Source: Pseudogemmobacter hezensis
GTDB lineage: Bacteria > Pseudomonadota > Alphaproteobacteria > Rhodobacterales > Rhodobacteraceae
NCBI RefSeq assembly: GCF_013155295.1
Contig: NZ_JABJXT010000004.1
Span: 1-64,000, forward strand
Direction of reading: 5' to 3'
DNA: 64,000 bases
The notes under the pieces are model-generated. The model was not told where the DNA came from and did not search any database. It saw nothing but the letters and a program-made list of their open reading frames with translations. Each line of letters begins with the position of its first letter. The first letter of the stretch is position 1. This document shows, one piece after another, positions 7,131-17,770 of the stretch. The translations under genes and the position numbers were made by a program.

Positions 7131-8288
7131 ATGAAACAGACAGAATGCACGGTCGGGCAGACCGCTGCAGCGGAGATCTGTGTCCAATCCACACCCTTTG
7201 CGGCGATGGATATGGGCATGATCAGCCGTCAGCCTGCCTTTCGCCCCGTCACCCGCCGCCAGGTCATGGCCGCGGTCAATACCTGTGCCCGTGATCTGGG
7301 CCTGCGGCCAGGGTCAGTTGTGGTGTTGGATGCCTTGCTCAGTTTTCTGCCGTGCCGGGCAGAAACGGGCCAGGAATGCACAGTCACCCCGGCAACCTTG
7401 CTGACCATCTATGCCAGCAACCAGACCATCGGCTTTCGCACCAGGGGGCTGACCGAACGTCAGCTGCGCCGTCACTTCGATGCGCTTGAAAAGGCCGGGC
7501 TGCTCTGCCGCCGTGACAGCGCCAATGGCAAGCGCTTTCCGGTGATGCGCGCGGGCAAGACCATCGGCGCATTCGGCCTGGATCTGTCGCCGCTTTTCGC
7601 CCGCGCCGACGACTTGCTGGCACTGGCCCTGAAACGTCGTGAAGAGGCCGAAGAGCTGCGCGGGATCCGTGCCAGAGTTCTGCGGATGCGCGCCGCCTGC
7701 CTTGAACTGCCTCTGCAAGACACGGTCGCAAGCTTTATCGACGGATTGCGCAATCTGATGCGCAGGACCACTTTGACCCTGGTCGAGGCGCGGGCTGTCT
7801 TGCAACAGCTGACCGCCCTGCTGACGGGCCAAAAAACAATCGATCCCGCAAAACCCAAAGAAACCGGTGCAGCGGATCTGACAGCCCCTGCCGCGTCAGA
7901 ACCAAGGCAATCTGCCCCTTTGCCCAGGGTCACGCCCACAGAACCAAAGATGCAAACTGACGCAATGCCCGCCTCTGACGGACATAATGACCGTCACAAA
8001 GAGCCAAAGTCAGATACAAAAAAAATCAAGTCAGGCCGGTCAGCTGTCCCCGAGTGGTCTGAGCTGACCCATCTCAGCGCCTTTTATCCCGAACCGAACG
8101 GCGAAAGAGAAACTCTCGCCATCGCGTTTGAATTCGGAAGAATGCTAAGAATAGGTCAGGATCTTTTGGTCAGCGCAGTTGCGAAACTGGGCCTTTGGCC
8201 GCTTTTGCACCTTCAGGATCGAATGGCAGCACAGGTCGAAACGATTGCACATCCGGATGCCTATCTGCGGGCGGCATTGAAAAGATGA
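7131..8288 (+). CDS. repC: Replication initiation protein RepC
   Basis: A 385-residue initiator of the repABC family. The N-terminal half holds the winged-helix DNA-binding region (about residues 85-145, with LTERQLRRHFDALEKAGLLCRRDS), and the C-terminal part carries a second compact domain. In this family the origin usually lies within repC itself. The gap before it contains both parS sites and the antisense RNA. No strong ribosome site precedes the ATG, which suits tight translational control; internal ATGs at residues 26, 28 and 30 are alternatives. A charged, low-complexity linker (about residues 240-305) separates the domains. Confidence 0.9.
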   Translation: MKQTECTVGQTAAAEICVQSTPFAAMDMGMISRQPAFRPVTRRQVMAAVNTCARDLGLRPGSVVVLDALLSFLPCRAETGQECTVTPATLLTIYASNQTIGFRTRGLTERQLRRHFDALEKAGLLCRRDSANGKRFPVMRAGKTIGAFGLDLSPLFARADDLLALALKRREEAEELRGIRARVLRMRAACLELPLQDTVASFIDGLRNLMRRTTLTLVEARAVLQQLTALLTGQKTIDPAKPKETGAADLTAPAASEPRQSAPLPRVTPTEPKMQTDAMPASDGHNDRHKEPKSDTKKIKSGRSAVPEWSELTHLSAFYPEPNGERETLAIAFEFGRMLRIGQDLLVSAVAKLGLWPLLHLQDRMAAQVETIAHPDAYLRAALKR

Positions 8289-8330
8289 TCCCCTTGATGA
8301 CCCTGGTCAAACATCCGTCAGGAAAGCGGG

Positions 8331-8621
8331 CTATTTGTTGCTGTCTATCCAGCGCGACAAAAGCTGCCGGTCACGGAAGCATTCATCCGGAATCGCCCGC
8401 CGTTTATGCCGCGCAATCCGCTCTGCAAAGGCCACCTGCTTTGAGGTTGGCTCAGACCCGCCCACGGGCTGCAACCTGGCCTGCGCCTCTATCCAGCTGC
8501 TCAGCCTTTGGCGATCATGCTGAACATCCCAGGGCAACAACGTCCTGTTGCGCAATGCCAGAGACTTCGCATAGGCGATCTGGCGGGGGGTAACGGGCAG
8601 GCCGAATTCAGCGGTTTCCAT
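8331..8621 (-). CDS. Small protein with two tandem copies of a TPRQ/TSKQ-x-A-x-A motif
   Basis: A 96-residue protein of unknown function with an internal duplication. Copy 1 has VTPRQIAYAKSLALRNRTLLP followed by DRQRLSSWIE; copy 2 has PTSKQVAFAERIARHKRRAIP followed by DRQLLSRWID. Each copy resembles the short helical module also found at the C-terminus of some topoisomerases and in small plasmid proteins. The ATG at 8621 has a good GGAGG ribosome site 7-8 nt upstream. It is convergent with repC, and a LexA-type box lies 36 bp before its start, so it may be damage-inducible. Similar small proteins near repABC are familiar to me, but no function is established. Confidence 0.6.
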   Translation of the reverse strand: METAEFGLPVTPRQIAYAKSLALRNRTLLPWDVQHDRQRLSSWIEAQARLQPVGGSEPTSKQVAFAERIARHKRRAIPDECFRDRQLLSRWIDSNK

Positions 8622-8656
8622 GGCTGGACCTCCATGTTCATCTGTTTACAGATTTA

Positions 8657-8671
8657 GAACATAAAGGGAAC
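8657..8671. promoter_or_regulatory. Candidate LexA (SOS) box
   Basis: GAAC (8657-8660), seven bases, then GAAC (8668-8671) is the alphaproteobacterial LexA operator pattern (GTTC-N7-GTTC on the other strand). It lies upstream of the small minus-strand gene and about 145 bp before the RTX gene. A near copy with an 8-bp spacer lies at about 8694. Assignment is by consensus only. Confidence 0.45.
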
Positions 8672-8817
8672 ATTTTCAAGTGCGCTGAAAGAACAGATGG
8701 CAGAACTCAGCTGCTGCGACCTGTGATCCCTATATTGTCAGCCGCAATCTCTTTGGTAAGGTGACAGGGCGGTGGCTTTTATATCCGGTATGTTTTTGGG
8801 TCAGGGGAGTGTTTGGT

Positions 8818-11800
8818 ATGTGTTATTTGTGCAGCCTGGAGCCAGGGGCCGACCCTCTCGCGATGTTTGACACGCATGTCACGCCAGCCAGCCAGGCGGC
8901 GGGCGATACCCCCCGCATCGTGCTGCGCGCCATGACAGGTGGTGCGGGCAATGACTCTTTGGTTGGGGATGCGGGCGACAACCAGTTGCAGGGCTTCGCC
9001 GGGGATGACACATTGCGCGGCCTGGGCGGCAATGACACGCTGATTGGTGGGGCAGGGGCCGATGTGCTGGATGGCGGCGCGGGCCGCGATCAGGCCAGCT
9101 ATTCTGACGCGACGGCGGGGCTGCGGGCGGATTTGCTGTTGCCCGCGACCAATACCGGATTTGCGGCCGGAGACAGCTATATCAGCATTGAGGATCTGGT
9201 GGGCTCGGCCTTTAACGACACGCTTCTGGGCGATGGCGGGGCCAATCGGATCTGGGGTGCGGCCGGGAATGACCTGCTTTATGGGCGCAGCGGCAATGAT
9301 ACGCTGTTTGGTGGCGCCGGCAATGACACGCTTTATGGCGGGGCAGGGGCCGATGTTCTGGCCGGGGGCGATGGCCGCGATCAGGTGAATTACTCAGATT
9401 CGACCGCCGGGTTGCGGGTCGATCTGGCCGTGGCTGCAAACAATACCGGGATTGCCGAGGGCGATACATTCTCTGGCATCGAGGATGTCATGGCGACGGC
9501 CTTCAACGACACCGTCCAGGGCGACAATCTTGCCAATGCCATCTGGGGCGCAGCGGGCCACGACTATCTGATGGGGCGCGGCGGGGACGACAGCCTTTAT
9601 GGCGGGGCGGGGGATGATACGCTGATCGGCGGCGCGGGGGCGGATCTTCTCTCGGGCGGCGATGGGCGTGATCAGGCGAATTATGCCGATGCGACGGCCG
9701 CGGTGCGGGCTGATCTGCTGACGCCTGCGACCAATAGCGGGATTGCCGCAGGCGACAGCTATGCCAGCGTCGAGGATCTTTCCGAATCGACCTATAACGA
9801 CACACTTCTGGGCGATGGTGGCGCCAATGGGATCTGGGGGCAGGCCGGCAATGACCTGCTTTATGGGCGCAGTGGCAATGACACACTGTTTGGTGGCGCG
9901 GGCGATGACACGCTTTATGGGGGCGCAGGGGCCGACCTTCTCTCGGGTGGGGCCGGGCGTGATCAGGTGAACTATTCGGATTCCGGCGCCGGGTTGCGGG
10001 TCGATCTGGTTCTGGTTGCAAACAATACCGGGATCGCGGCGGGCGATACATTCTCTGGCATCGAGGATGTCGTGGCGACGGCCTTCAACGACACCGTCCA
10101 GGGCGACAACCTTGCCAATGCCATCTGGGGTGCGGCGGGCCACGACTATCTGATGGGGCGCGGCGGGAACGACAGCCTTTATGGCGGCACGGGGGATGAT
10201 ACGCTGATCGGCGGCGCGGGGGCGGATCGTCTCTCGGGGGGGGATGGCCGCGATCAGGCGAGTTACGCCGATGCAACCACCGGGCTGCGGGTCGATATGC
10301 TGACCCCTTCGGCCAACACCGGGATCGCTGCAGGCGATATTCTGGACGGTATCGAGGATCTGCGTGGCTCAGAGCATCATGACACGCTGCAAGGCGATAA
10401 TGCGGCCAATGCGATCTGGGCGGCAGGCGGCAATGACGTTCTGCACGGGCGCGGTGGCGACGACAGCCTTTATGGCGGCGCGGGCAATGACGTGCTTTAC
10501 GGCGGCGCCGGCAGTGATCTGCTGGATGGTGGCGCGGGCCGCGACCGGGCACAATATTCTGACGCGAACAGTTGGGTGAGGGTCGATCTGCTGACGCCTT
10601 CGGCCAATGGCGGGATTGCGGCGGGCGACACCTATGTCAGCATCGAGGACCTCTACGGTTCGGCATTCAATGATGTGCTGCTGGGTGACAATCTGGCCAA
10701 CGCAATCTGGGGCGCGGCCGGGAATGACCTGCTGCGCGGGCGCGATGGTGATGACAGCCTTTATGGCGGCGCGGGCAATGATACGCTGGCGGGGGGGCGG
10801 GCAGCAACCTTCTTGATGGTGGCGATGGCTTTGACGTCGTGGATTTCTCTGATGCCACAGCCGGAATCCTGGCTGATTTCGCCCCCCTGGCCAATAATCC
10901 AGGCGGCAATACCCTGATCAGCATCGAGAGCGTCAGCGGCTCGGGTTATGATGATACGATCCGGGGCGGGGCGCTGGATGATCAGATCTGGGGCGCTGAC
11001 GGCAATGATGTGCTGTCGGGGGGGCTGGGCAACAACGCGCTTTATGGCGGTGAGGGCAACGACACCTTTATCGGCGGGGCCGGGGCCGATAGCTTCTTCG
11101 GTGGTGCCGGACGCGATCTGGTGGATTTTTCAGCCTCGGACAGCGCCGTCTGGGTTCGTTTTGATTTTGCGGGCTGGGACTCTGGCGGTGATGCTGAGGG
11201 GGACAGCTTCTCAAGCATTGAAGACTTTATCCTTACCAGCCACGGCGACCGTTTTATCGGTGATGCGGTGTCAAACCGGATCTGGGGCGGCGGTGGCGAT
11301 GACGTTATCGATGGCGGGGCCGGGGATGACAGTCTTTACGGCGGCAGCGGCGATGATAGTCTGATCCCGGGCGAGGGCGCTAATCTGCTTGACGGCGGTG
11401 AGGGCAATGATCGTGCGAATTACAGCTTTTCCAGAGAGGCAATCCGGATCGATCTGGAGGCGCCATCTGCAAGCCTTGGTCCGGCTGCGCAGGATACTCT
11501 GATCAGCATAGAAGGCCTGTACGGAACGCGCTTTAACGACACGCTGCTGGGGGACGCCGGTGAGAATGTGCTTTCTGGCGGCCTTGGCAATGACTGGTTG
11601 GCTGGCCGGATGGGTGATGACTCTCTGCACGGCGATTATGGCGATGACAGTCTCTATGGCGGCAGCGGCGATGACACGCTGAACGGTGACCGTGGCGCAG
11701 ACATTCTCGATGGGGGCGATGGCTTCGATACCGCAGTATACACCGGCGCACTCCACAAAATTTATCTCGATCTGGCGAACATGGCGGATAATCAGGGGGA

Positions 11801-12593
11801 TGCGGCTGGAGACACCTATATCAGTATCGAAAGAATCGTAGGCACATACTACAGTGACACGATGCTGGGTGACGATCAGGGCAACATCTTCGAAGGCCGG
11901 ACTGGTGCCGATCTGATCGATGGCCGCGCTGGCAATGATACGATTGACGGTGGCTCGGACAATGACACCATTTATGGCGGTCTTGGCGATGACTCGTTGC
12001 TTGCCGGCTTCGGTGATGACCTGGTTTATGGCGGTGCGGGCAATGATTTTATCGATGCAGGCTATAACAATGATTTTGCCTATGGGGGTGTTGGAAACGA
12101 CACGATCGAGGGGGGGTATGGCGATGACAGGCTTTACGGCGAAGACGGCAACGATGCCCTTTATGGCGGCTATAATTCAGATCTTCTTTATGGCGGGGCA
12201 GGGAACGACACTCTCTATGGCGGTCACAACGCTGACACCCTCGATGGTGGGGCAGGGCTGAACCAGCTGTTTGGCGACCGAGGCGCAGATGTATTCGTCT
12301 TTTCGACAGCGCTGGCCGCTGGCAATGTCAGCACGCTGGCGGATTTCTCGCCTGCCGAAGACATCATCCAGCTGAGCGCGGCAATCTTTACCGGGCTGAC
12401 ACCAGGCGCGCTGGCGGCATCTGCTTTTACGAAGGGTCTCACTGCGACCACAGCCGGGCATCGGCTGATCTATGACGACAGTTCGGGGCGGATCTATTAT
12501 GACGCCGATGGCAATGGGGCAGGGGCTGCGGTGCATTTCGCAACCGTATCCGACTGGACCAATCTGACCGCATCGCATTTTGTGATCGTCTGA
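8818..12593 (+). pseudogene. RTX/hemolysin-type calcium-binding repeat protein, frameshifted
   Basis: One gene split into two frames (stops at 10917 and 12593), together about 1258 residues. Nearly the whole protein is calcium-binding GGxGxDxL/I nonapeptides (for example [17 protein letters not shown]). The C-terminus, from about FSTALAAGNVSTLADFSPAEDII to the end, matches the secretion-signal region of serralysin-type RTX proteins, so type I secretion is expected. No secretion genes are adjacent. The start at 8818 has a GGGGAG ribosome site; the frame is open from a GTG at 8761. A seven-G run at 10791-10797 needs one more G to rejoin the frames, and the repeat periodity independently shows one missing base there. 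This may be real inactivation, phase variation or a sequencing error. No enzymatic domain was seen; an extracellular structural or adhesive role is likely. Confidence 0.75.
9082..10827 (+). repeat. Six tandem 291-bp repeats inside the RTX gene
   Basis: The marker GGCCGCGAT or a close variant recurs at 9082, 9373, 9664, 9955, 10246 and 10537, exactly 291 bp (97 codons) apart. The next marker falls at 10827 instead of 10828, exposing a one-base loss. Alternate units are most alike (units 1 and 3; units 2 and 4), implying a duplicated 582-bp two-unit block. Later copies are less regular (282 and 294 bp). Confidence 0.85.
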
Positions 12594-12609
12594 TCCGATG
12601 CCGTAACTG

Positions 12610-12645
12610 AAAAGCGCGGCCCCGAAACGACGGGGCCGCGCTTTT
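12610..12645. terminator. Bidirectional intrinsic terminator
   Basis: A perfect 15-bp stem (AAAAGCGCGGCCCCG, 12610-12624, with 12631-12645) closes an AAACGA loop. It has T runs on both strands and sits between the convergent RTX gene and fucose operon. Confidence 0.9.
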
Positions 12646-12689
12646 GCTTTTCCGACCTGCGACTGACCTTTGCGGTGCTGCCGCAGCTA

Positions 12690-13478
<789 letters not shown>

Positions 13479-14753
13479 TCAGCCCCGGAACGTATAGGTT
13501 TCAAGGCTTTCCGGTTTCATCTCAATCGAGAAGCCCGGCAGTTTCGGCGGCATATAGGCCGCATTCTCGATCACGCAGGGGTCGATGAAATGCTCATGCA
13601 GGTGGTCAACGAATTCGATGACGCGGCCTTCACGGGTGCCTGCGATGCACAGATAGTCGATCATCGACATATGTTGCACATATTCGCAAAGCCCGACGCC
13701 GCCTGCATGCGGGCAGACCTTCAGGTCGTATTTCGCCGCCATCAGCATGACAGCCAGCACCTCGTTCAAACCACCCATGCGGCAGCTGTCGATCTGGACG
13801 ACGTCAATCGCGCCTTCCATGATGAACTGCTTGAACATGATGCGGTTCTGGCACATCTCGCCGGTGGCGACCTGGACAGGCGCGACGCCCGCGCGGATCT
13901 TGCGGTGGCCTGCAACATCATCGGGCGAGGTCGGCTCTTCGATGAACCAGGGGTTCACGAAGGAAAGTTTCTTCACCCAGTCGATGGCCTGATCGACTTC
14001 CCAGACCTGGTTGGCGTCGATCATCAGATTGACATCGGGGCCGACCTCATCGCGGGCGATGGTCAGGCGGCGGATATCGTCTTCCAGATCGCGGCCGACC
14101 TTCATCTTGATGAATTTGAAGCCTGCATCGACGGCCTCACGGCACAGGCGGCGCAGTTTCGCATCATCATAGCCCAGCCAGCCCGCCGAGGTGGTATAGC
14201 AGGGATAGCCCTCACGTTTCAGGGTCTCGACGCGGGCGGCCTTGCCCTCGGACTGTTTCGTCAGGAAATCCAGCGCCCATTCGGGGGTGATGCAATCGGT
14301 CAGGTAACGGAAGTCGATGCAGCGCACCAATTCCTCGGGCGACATATCGGCCACCAGCTGCCAGACGGGCTTGCCCTCGGATTTCGCCCAGAGATCCCAG
14401 GCGGCATTGACCACCGCACCCGTTGCCAGGTGGATCGCGCCCTTGTCCGGCCCGATCCAGCGCAGCTGGCTGTCCGAGGTGACATGGCGCCAGAAGCGGC
14501 CCATATCCTCGGCGATCCAGGCCAGATCCAGACCCACGACCAGCGGCTTCAGCGCATTGATCGAGGCGACGCAGATCTCATTGCCGCGCCCGATGGTAAA
14601 GGTCAGCCCGTGGCCTTCATGCGGGCCATCGGTTTCCAGAACCACATAGGCCGCCGAGTAATCGGGATCGGGGTTCATCGCATCGGAACCGTCCAGCGAT
14701 TTGCTGGTCGGGAAGCGCACATCAACCGTGCGCAGACCTGTGATTTTTGTCAT
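13479..14753 (-). CDS. L-fuconate dehydratase
   Basis: A 424-residue enolase-superfamily enzyme that converts L-fuconate to 2-keto-3-deoxy-L-fuconate. The N-terminus VRFPTSKSLDGSDAMNPDPD and the following AAYVVLETDG closely recall characterised L-fuconate dehydratases. Catalytic features are the KMK motif (FIKMKVG), metal ligands in MIDANQVW and FIEEPTSPDD, and the HAGG motif late in the barrel. Length is typical. Its start overlaps the stop of the diketo-fuconate hydrolase by four bases (ATGA), showing one operon. It is the most specific pathway marker of the cluster. Confidence 0.9.
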   Translation of the reverse strand: MTKITGLRTVDVRFPTSKSLDGSDAMNPDPDYSAAYVVLETDGPHEGHGLTFTIGRGNEICVASINALKPLVVGLDLAWIAEDMGRFWRHVTSDSQLRWIGPDKGAIHLATGAVVNAAWDLWAKSEGKPVWQLVADMSPEELVRCIDFRYLTDCITPEWALDFLTKQSEGKAARVETLKREGYPCYTTSAGWLGYDDAKLRRLCREAVDAGFKFIKMKVGRDLEDDIRRLTIARDEVGPDVNLMIDANQVWEVDQAIDWVKKLSFVNPWFIEEPTSPDDVAGHRKIRAGVAPVQVATGEMCQNRIMFKQFIMEGAIDVVQIDSCRMGGLNEVLAVMLMAAKYDLKVCPHAGGVGLCEYVQHMSMIDYLCIAGTREGRVIEFVDHLHEHFIDPCVIENAAYMPPKLPGFSIEMKPESLETYTFRG

Positions 14754-15592
14754 GCCTTCACCACTTTCTGCATCTGCTCGCCAAGGCCATCAATGCCCAG
14801 CCGCATCACTTCGCCGCCCTTCAGATAGACCGGGGGCTTTTGCCCCAGCCCCACACCGGGGGGCGTTCCGGTGGAAATCACATCGCCCGGCTGCAGCGAC
14901 AGGAAGCGCGACAGATAGGCGATGATCTGGGGCACATTGAAAATCATCGTCGCGGTCGAGCCGTTCTGATACCGCTTGCCGTCAACCTCAAGCCACATGC
15001 CCAGATTGTTCACGTCAGTAACCGCATCGGCGGTGACCAGCCAGGGGCCGATCGGGCCGTGGGTGTCGTGGCCCTTGCCCTTGTCCCAGGTGCCGCCGCG
15101 CTCGATCTGCCATTCGCGTTCCGACACGTCATTGACGACGCAATAGCCTGCGACATGCGACAGGGCGTCAGCCTCGTCGATATAGCGGCCGCCCTTGCCG
15201 ATCACCACGCCCAGCTCGACTTCCCAGTCGGTTTTGGTCGCGCCGCGCGGCACTTCGACATCGTCATTCGGGCCCGAGATCGCGCTGGTCCATTTGTTGA
15301 AGACCACCGGCTCTTTGGGGATATCCATGCCGCTTTCGGCGGCGTGATCGGCATAGTTCAGGCCGATACAGATGAACTTGCCAACCCGGCCGACACAGGG
15401 GCCGATGCGCGGATCACCGGAAACCTGCGGCAGGCTTGCGGGATCAATCGCCTGCAGACGGGCCAGACCCTCGGGGGTCAGCACATCGCCAGCGATATCG
15501 TCGATATGGGCCGAAAGGTCACGGATGCCGCCAGCGGCATCAAGCAGACCGGGTTTCTCGTGACCCTTCGGGCCATAACGCAGAAGTTTCAT
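14750..15592 (-). CDS. Fumarylacetoacetate-hydrolase family, probable 2,4-diketo-3-deoxy-L-fuconate hydrolase
   Basis: A 280-residue FAH-fold enzyme. The signature region GLNYADHAAESGMDIPKEPV and the metal-ligand stretch DWEVELGVVIGKGGRYI are clear, followed by GYCVVNDVSERE and TGTPPGVGLGQKPP. In the non-phosphorylating fucose route this family splits 2,4-diketo-3-deoxy-L-fuconate to pyruvate and L-lactate. The position between the importer and the dehydratase supports this role. Ureidoglycolate-lyase-type annotations are common for homologues, but no purine genes are present. Confidence 0.8.
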   Translation of the reverse strand: MKLLRYGPKGHEKPGLLDAAGGIRDLSAHIDDIAGDVLTPEGLARLQAIDPASLPQVSGDPRIGPCVGRVGKFICIGLNYADHAAESGMDIPKEPVVFNKWTSAISGPNDDVEVPRGATKTDWEVELGVVIGKGGRYIDEADALSHVAGYCVVNDVSEREWQIERGGTWDKGKGHDTHGPIGPWLVTADAVTDVNNLGMWLEVDGKRYQNGSTATMIFNVPQIIAYLSRFLSLQPGDVISTGTPPGVGLGQKPPVYLKGGEVMRLGIDGLGEQMQKVVKA

Positions 15593-15647
15593 CTCTTCCT
15601 CATGGATGGGATCCCTTGACCGGGACAGGCGCGGGGGATCCGGGGCA

Positions 15648-15671
15648 GGGCGGGGGCCTGAGCCCCCGCCC
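15648..15671 (-). terminator. Intercistronic stem-loop after the sugar-binding-protein gene
   Basis: GGGCGGGGGC (15648-15657) pairs perfectly with GCCCCCGCCC (15662-15671) around a CTGA tetraloop. It lies directly downstream of the binding-protein gene on the minus strand, with no T run. This suggests mRNA 3'-end protection or partial attenuation that keeps binding protein more abundant than the downstream enzymes. Confidence 0.6.
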
Positions 15672-15694
15672 CAAATCTGAACAACCGGATCGGA

Positions 15695-16639
15695 TCAGTC
15701 GTAAAGAACGGCTGCGATGGTCGGATCGTCGATATTGGTGGCGTCATACCAGTAGAAGCCGGTGTCGATGATCTTCGGCAGCTCTTCGCCTTTCGAGGCT
15801 GCAAGCGCCGCCTTGACGGTTTCATAGCCGATGCCGACCGGGTTCTGGGTCACGGCGCCTGCCATCAGGCCTTCGCGGATTGCATCGGTCTGTGCCTTGC
15901 CGGAATCGAAGCCAACGATGGTCACATTCGCCTTCATCTCGCGCACGCCATTGACGACGCCGATAGCCGCGCCCTCATTGGTGCCGAAGAAGCCCTTGAT
16001 ATCGGGGTTGGCGGCCAGGATCGCCTTGGTGATCTCGGTCGATTTCAGGTGGTCGCCATCGCCATACTCAACAGCCACGATCTCGATATTGGGATATTTC
16101 GCGGCGATTTCCTCGACAAAGCCGTCGCGGCGGTCGATCCCGGTCAGCGAGGTCTGGCTGTGGCTGATCACCGCAACCTTGCCCTCGCCGCCGATCAGCG
16201 CGCCCAGCTTGTCTGCTGCCAGCGCCGAGGCGGCTTTGTTGTCGGTGGTGGCGGTGGCCACCGGGATGTCGCTTTCAACGCCCGAGTCGAAGGCCACGAC
16301 CGGGATCCCGGCTTCCTGGGCCTTGCGCAACAGCGGGATCACGGCCTGGCTGTCCAGCGCTGCGATGCCGATTGCGGTGGGCTTATTGGCCAGGGCTGCC
16401 GAAAGCATGTCGATCTGCTTGTCGACCTGGGTTTCATTGTCGGGGCCGTCAAAGGTGACTTTGACGCCGAATTCCGCGCCGGCCTTGTCTGCGCCCTGTT
16501 TTACCGCCTGCCAGAACTGGTGCTGGAAGCCTTTCGAGACCAGCGGGATATAGATTTCCTCCTGGGCCTGCGCCATGCCTGCGCCGCCGAGGATCGAAAG
16601 TGCGGCTGCCGCACCCATCAACTGCCGTCTTGTGAACAT
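15695..16639 (-). CDS. Periplasmic sugar-binding protein of an ABC importer (fucose operon)
   Basis: A 314-residue type I (RbsB/LacI-like) periplasmic binding protein. The N-terminus MFTRRQLMGAAAALSILGG is an export signal with an RR motif, with probable cleavage after AQA. The mature part begins EEIYIPLVSKGFQHQFWQAV and has the family landmarks IGIAALDS, VVAFDSGV and FFGTNEGAAIG. The ATG at 16639 has a GGGAGGA ribosome site. It precedes the hydrolase gene and follows the permease gene, so it should deliver L-fucose or a related sugar to the importer. A strong hairpin follows the gene. Confidence 0.85.
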   Translation of the reverse strand: MFTRRQLMGAAAALSILGGAGMAQAQEEIYIPLVSKGFQHQFWQAVKQGADKAGAEFGVKVTFDGPDNETQVDKQIDMLSAALANKPTAIGIAALDSQAVIPLLRKAQEAGIPVVAFDSGVESDIPVATATTDNKAASALAADKLGALIGGEGKVAVISHSQTSLTGIDRRDGFVEEIAAKYPNIEIVAVEYGDGDHLKSTEITKAILAANPDIKGFFGTNEGAAIGVVNGVREMKANVTIVGFDSGKAQTDAIREGLMAGAVTQNPVGIGYETVKAALAASKGEELPKIIDTGFYWYDATNIDDPTIAAVLYD

Positions 16640-16744
16640 GGTGTCCTCCCTTTTGTTCAACAAAATCACGTCGGTTACGAAACTTATATCCGCGGGTCTG
16701 CGCCCGAAGCCTGTGCCTGAAGCCTGCCCCCGATCCGTAACGGA

Positions 16745-17770
16745 TCAGGCGGTTTTGCGGCGGCGCAGCTGGTCTGCATAGACGGCGACGATGATGATCG
16801 CGCCCGTCACCACGGTCTGCCATTCCGGCGCAACCGACAGCACGCGCAGCCCGTTGGTCAGCACCGCCATGATCAGCGCCCCGATCAGCGTGCCCAGCAC
16901 CGTGCCGCGACCGCCCGAAAGCGAGGTGCCCCCGATAACCACTGCGGCAATCGCCTCAAGTTCATAGCCAAGCCCAAGCGCGGGCTGCGCCGAGTTCAGA
17001 CGGCTTGAGATCAACAGACCCGCGATGCCACAGATGCCGCCCGCCAGCGCATAGATGGCGATCTTCCAGCGGTCGGTATTGACGCCCGAGAGACGCACCG
17101 CCTCTTCGTTCGAGCCAAGCGCGAAAGTATAGCGGCCCAGCACCGTGCGCCCCAGGATCCAGGCCACCACAGCCGCCACCAGGAACAGCACCAGCACACC
17201 ATTGGGCAGCGGGAACGCCGGGATGATCTTGCCAACCAGCGAGCCGGTCGAGATATCGGTATAGCCGGGCGTGTCGTTGAAATAGATCGGCTTGGTGCCG
17301 GTTACGATCAGCGAAAGACCCTTCAGGATCAGCATCATGCCAAGCGTGGCGATGAATGGCGGGATTTTGGCCCGCGCCACCAGCGTGCCAGAGATCAGCC
17401 CGCAAACCGCCCCCGTGGCAATCGCCGTCGCCACACCCAGGATCAGCGGCGCGCCCAGCCATGTCAGCACGACCCCGGTGATCACCGCGCAAAAGGTCAT
17501 CATGGTGCCGATCGACAGGTCAATGCCGCCGGTGATGATGATCAGCGTCACGCCGATCGCCAGCACCCCGTTGACCGAGGTGGCCTGCAGGATCGACAGG
17601 ATATTGTCGACGCGGAAGAATTTGTCGGTCATCCAGGAAAAGACGATGACCAGCACGATCAGGCTGGCAAAAGCCAGCAGCTTTTGCTGTGCCCCGCCGC
17701 CCAGAATGCCGCCCTTTGCACCGTTTTCGGCGGCGGCCGGTTTCGTCTGCTGGCTGGTTTCGCTGCTCAT
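16745..17770 (-). CDS. Sugar ABC transporter permease (RbsC/AraH type)
   Basis: A 341-residue integral membrane permease of the ribose/arabinose type, with eight or more hydrophobic segments. Landmarks are [11 protein letters not shown] (family signature), [19 protein letters not shown], and the late cytoplasmic loop [22 protein letters not shown] hydrophilic N-terminal tail of about 30 residues precedes the first segment. Its start overlaps the ATPase stop (ATGA), giving an ATPase-permease-binding protein order. It should form a homodimer in the inner membrane. Confidence 0.9.
   Translation of the reverse strand: MSSETSQQTKPAAAENGAKGGILGGGAQQKLLAFASLIVLVIVFSWMTDKFFRVDNILSILQATSVNGVLAIGVTLIIITGGIDLSIGTMMTFCAVITGVVLTWLGAPLILGVATAIATGAVCGLISGTLVARAKIPPFIATLGMMLILKGLSLIVTGTKPIYFNDTPGYTDISTGSLVGKIIPAFPLPNGVLVLFLVAAVVAWILGRTVLGRYTFALGSNEEAVRLSGVNTDRWKIAIYALAGGICGIAGLLISSRLNSAQPALGLGYELEAIAAVVIGGTSLSGGRGTVLGTLIGALIMAVLTNGLRVLSVAPEWQTVVTGAIIIVAVYADQLRRRKTA

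Noticed and set aside
7773-8309. Extra parS-like sites (TTGACCCTGGTCGA at 7773 and TGACC-CT-GGTCA at 8298)
   Set aside because: Their arms are shorter or imperfect and the centre is two bases rather than one, so the phase differs from the true parS pair.
8818-12593. Repeat array mistaken for CRISPR
   Set aside because: The repeats encode RTX nonapeptides in frame, with no unique spacers of constant size.
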